DNA from: Planctomycetota bacterium
GTDB lineage: Bacteria; Planctomycetota; Planctomycetia; Planctomycetales; Planctomycetaceae
Direction of reading: 5' to 3'
Length of the DNA stretch: 7,459 nucleotides
Assembly: GCA_026692825.1 (NCBI GenBank)
Contig: JAPLOC010000899.1
Location: forward strand, 1-7,459
This document shows, in pieces, positions 5,542 to 7,459 of this stretch (within the stretch, counting starts at the first letter, position 1; each line of letters begins with the position of its first letter). The notes under the pieces are model-generated. The model saw only the letters and a list, made by a program, of their open reading frames with translations, had not been told where the DNA came from and did not search any database. Both the position numbers and the translations under genes were made by a program.

Positions 5542-6405
5542 CTACCGGTCGCTGTCCCCATTCAGCCCGACTGCCAGCGTCTTGAGCGACTCCTCTTCGA
5601 TCTGCCGCACGCGTTCGCGAGTGATGTCGAGAAGTTCACCAATTTCCTTCAAAGTGTGCGGCTGACCATCCTCCAGCCCGTACCGCAGCCGCAGGATCAT
5701 CGCCGCACGCGAATCGAGAGTGTCGAGCCGGCGGCGGACCCACGCGAGTGAGTCATCTTCTTCGAGATCGTGATCGGGTTCAGGAGTCTTTTCGTCCAGC
5801 AGAATATCGCCGAATGACCAGTCGGAATCGAGCCGTTCCGTCTGCATTGTCGCGTTTTGAAGTTCCAGCGCCTGCTTCAGGATCTCGAGCTTCTTCCGAG
5901 TGAGTTTGAGGTCGGCGGCGATCTCTTCGATCGTCGCGGCCCGGCCGAGCTGTTCCTTGAGTCGCACACCCGACTGGCGGGCTTTGTTCATCAGCTCGAC
6001 CATATACGCCGGGATGCGAATCGTCTTTCCCGTGTTGATCAGCGCCCGCTTGATCGACTGGGCGATCCAGAGACTGGCGTAGGTGCTGAACCGGGTGTTC
6101 ATGTCGGGGTCGAACCCCTCGACGGCGCGCAACAGCCCCAAGTTGCCGTCGGCGATCAGATCCTGCAAGGGCAGGCCACGTCCCAGAAACCGCCGGGCGA
6201 TGCTGACGACCAGCCGCAGGTTCGCCTTGACCATCTCTTCGCGGGCCTGCAAGTCGCCCGTTTGGATCCGCCGGGAGAGTTGCTTTTCTTCAGACGCCGT
6301 CAGGAGCCGGGTCGCGTGGATGTCCTTCAGGTAGGTTTCCAGCGGGTTCTGAACCGGCTCATGATCCTTGCGCGGCTTCAGCCGGGATTTGTCGGGCTCG
6401 GACAT
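5542..6405 (-). CDS. RNA polymerase sigma-70 family factor (RpoD/RpoS-like, group 2 type)
   Basis: This is a primary-like sigma factor that directs RNA polymerase core to promoters. Its 287 residues lack region 1.1, as alternative (group 2) factors do. Seen in order: region 1.2, NPLETYLKDIHATRLLTASE (20-39); region 2, ANLRLVVSIARRF (61-73), LQDLIADGNLGLLRAVEGFD (80-99) and the promoter-melting/-10 segment RFSTYASLWIAQSIKRALIN (105-124); region 3, IRIPAYMVELMNKARQ (129-144) onward; an acidic linker, TPEPDHDLEEDDSLAW (207-222); and region 4 with the -35 helix-turn-helix, HTLKEIGELLDITRERVRQI (250-269). In region 2.3/2.4 the usual paired Trp of housekeeping RpoD (YATWWIRQ) is YASLWIAQ, which suggests altered promoter opening. 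It is preceded by the rpsA terminator and a leader hairpin, so it probably has its own promoter. No Shine-Dalgarno sequence precedes the ATG at 6405. I do not assign a symbol because the orthology to rpoD or rpoS is unclear. Confidence 0.93.
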   Translation of the reverse strand: MSEPDKSRLKPRKDHEPVQNPLETYLKDIHATRLLTASEEKQLSRRIQTGDLQAREEMVKANLRLVVSIARRFLGRGLPLQDLIADGNLGLLRAVEGFDPDMNTRFSTYASLWIAQSIKRALINTGKTIRIPAYMVELMNKARQSGVRLKEQLGRAATIEEIAADLKLTRKKLEILKQALELQNATMQTERLDSDWSFGDILLDEKTPEPDHDLEEDDSLAWVRRRLDTLDSRAAMILRLRYGLEDGQPHTLKEIGELLDITRERVRQIEEESLKTLAVGLNGDSDR

Positions 6406-6487
6406 GAGATTGGGATCAGACTCGCGATGAAAGACTCGGGAAGAGCAGCGCGCGACGGGTGCGCGGCGACTCGTTGTCTTACATCGG

Positions 6488-6520
6488 CGGGGGATGAGCC
6501 TCTTCTGCGAAAATCCCCCG
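6488..6520 (-). promoter_or_regulatory. 8 bp hairpin in the sigma-factor upstream region
   Basis: CGGGGGAT (6488-6495) and ATCCCCCG (6513-6520) are a perfect 8 bp inverted repeat with a 17 nt spacer. It lies 41 bp beyond the rpsA terminator and 83 bp before the sigma-factor ATG. It may be an operator or a leader hairpin. I find no convincing -35/-10 pair in 6406-6560, so its position relative to the transcription start is unknown. Confidence 0.4.
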
Positions 6521-6560
6521 GTCGGCCCCGAAAATGACTCAAGTTCGTGTCGAACGGCGC

Positions 6561-6599
6561 AAAAAAAACGGCCCTTCCACCCAGTGGGGAAGGGCCGTT
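6561..6599 (-). terminator. Intrinsic terminator of rpsA
   Basis: On the minus strand a perfect 12 bp stem, AACGGCCCTTCC pairing with GGAAGGGCCGTT (6567-6578 with 6588-6599), closes a 9 nt loop and runs directly into a stretch of eight T (6568-6561). It starts 35 bp after the rpsA stop codon. It is a textbook Rho-independent terminator and separates rpsA from the sigma-factor gene. Confidence 0.95.
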
Positions 6600-6634
6600 C
6601 GCGACGGTCGCGCTGTGCGAGTCAGTCGTAGCGA

Positions 6635-7459
6635 CTACTCTTTCTTCTCGAAGCTGAACAAGGGGCCGGCCGATCCACCGGTACCACCCTTGAGTTCTTC
6701 ACGCGGGGCATTGAGAGCGGCTTGCGCCGCCTCGTCGGCCTGCACCAGTTCTTCGATCGGAGCGGTCAGCTTGCGGCTGAGGCCGATCTTGCGGTCGGCG
6801 GTATCAACACGCAACACGCGGACTTCGATCGGCTGGCCGACTTTGACCTCGGCTTCGGGATTGTCGACCTTGTGTTCGGCGAGTTCCGAAACGTGCAACA
6901 ACCCTTCGAGATTCGATTCGAGCTGAACGAATACACCGAAGTTGGTGATCTTGGTGACCGTTCCCGTGACGATCGAACCGGGCTGGTAGCGACCGGGAAT
7001 GTCGGTTTCCCAAGGATCCTGCTGGAGCTGCTTCATCCCCAGCGCGATTCGCTTGCGGTTCTGGTCGACCGAGAGAACCTGGCACTGCACCTTGTCTCCC
7101 TTTTGCAGCACTTCGCTGGCGTGCGACACCTTGCGGGTCCACGACATGTCCGAAACGTGCAGCAGTCCGTCGATGCCCTCTTCGATTTCGATGAAGGCAC
7201 CGTAGTTCGTGAGGTTCCGCACCGTTCCGTCGACAATCGCGCCGACCGGGTACTTCGAGGTGACGGTATCCCACGGATTCGCCTGGGTCTGCTTCATACC
7301 CAGCGAGATCTCTTGCTTTTCCTTGTTGATCGCCAGCACGACCACGTCGACCGGATCGCCGATCTGGACGAGTTCGCTGGGATGGTTCACCCGGCGGGTC
7401 CACGACATCTCGCTGATGTGGACGAGGCCTTCGATGCCCGGCTCGAGCCGAACAAAAGC
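6635..7459 (-). CDS. rpsA: Small ribosomal subunit protein bS1, C-terminal part (5' end beyond window)
   Basis: S1 sits on the 30S subunit and helps bind and unfold mRNA at initiation. The visible 274 residues hold the end of one S1 (OB-fold) repeat, two full repeats and a tail. Repeat one ends with IEGLVHISEMSW and ISLGMKQ (about residues 9-57). Repeat two runs from VGAIVDGTV to IALGMKQ (about 71-144) with GLLHVSDMSW. Repeat three runs from PGSIVTGTV to IGLSRK (about 160-230) with GLLHVSELAEHK. The near-identical WTRRVNHPSE / WTRKVSHASE spacing is typical of the middle repeats of long S1 proteins, not of the short S1-domain regulators. The tail is Ala- and Glu-rich, then Gly-rich (GGTGGSAG), ending FSFEKKE. 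The frame is open to the window edge; the first internal Met (7408) is not the start. A strong terminator follows. Confidence 0.94.
   Translation of the reverse strand, partial: AFVRLEPGIEGLVHISEMSWTRRVNHPSELVQIGDPVDVVVLAINKEKQEISLGMKQTQANPWDTVTSKYPVGAIVDGTVRNLTNYGAFIEIEEGIDGLLHVSDMSWTRKVSHASEVLQKGDKVQCQVLSVDQNRKRIALGMKQLQQDPWETDIPGRYQPGSIVTGTVTKITNFGVFVQLESNLEGLLHVSELAEHKVDNPEAEVKVGQPIEVRVLRVDTADRKIGLSRKLTAPIEELVQADEAAQAALNAPREELKGGTGGSAGPLFSFEKKE

Noticed and set aside
5857..6537. Open frame of 226 codons on the plus strand
   Set aside because: It is antisense to the sigma-factor gene and runs into its leader; no motif is recognisable, and the sigma factor is certain.

Overview
The window looks like a piece of a planctomycete chromosome (order Planctomycetales or a close relative). 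The basis is overall protein character: a group-2-like sigma factor of the type I associate with that phylum, an S1 protein with closely spaced repeats, a PBP2 with a large charged insertion, GC-rich coding, and leaders with no usable Shine-Dalgarno sequence. This is recognition from memory, not a database result.

Layout. Almost everything is on the minus strand. Reading in that direction from the right edge: the 3' two thirds of ribosomal protein S1 (rpsA, cut by the window edge), closed by a very clear intrinsic terminator; an RNA polymerase sigma-70 family factor (288 codons) preceded by a hairpin-bearing leader; a roughly 215 bp gap with a hairpin, a candidate promoter and a pyrimidine-rich leader; mreD; mrdA (penicillin-binding protein 2) 30 bp downstream of mreD; and, 75 bp further on, an HpcH/HpaI-family class II aldolase. 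Beyond that lie two copies of a 45 bp hairpin repeat. At the left edge is the 5' part of thiL (thiamine-monophosphate kinase), cut by the window. The only plus-strand gene is an acetamidase/formamidase-family gene, divergent from thiL. It loses family resemblance near base 1455, exactly where the repeats begin, and its frame then runs on, antisense, into the aldolase gene.

How the parts relate. mreD and mrdA are partners in the elongation (rod) machinery of peptidoglycan synthesis and look like one transcription unit, with the aldolase possibly carried along. The sigma factor and S1 are gene-expression functions with their own signals. ThiL is the last step of thiamine diphosphate synthesis. 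Most of the window is ordinary housekeeping. I do not see a defence island, CRISPR array, transposase, RNA gene or biosynthetic cluster. The parts worth a second look are the repeat pair and the damaged acetamidase end, the two-hairpin alternative fold inside each repeat, the sigma-factor leader hairpin, and the PBP2 insertion.
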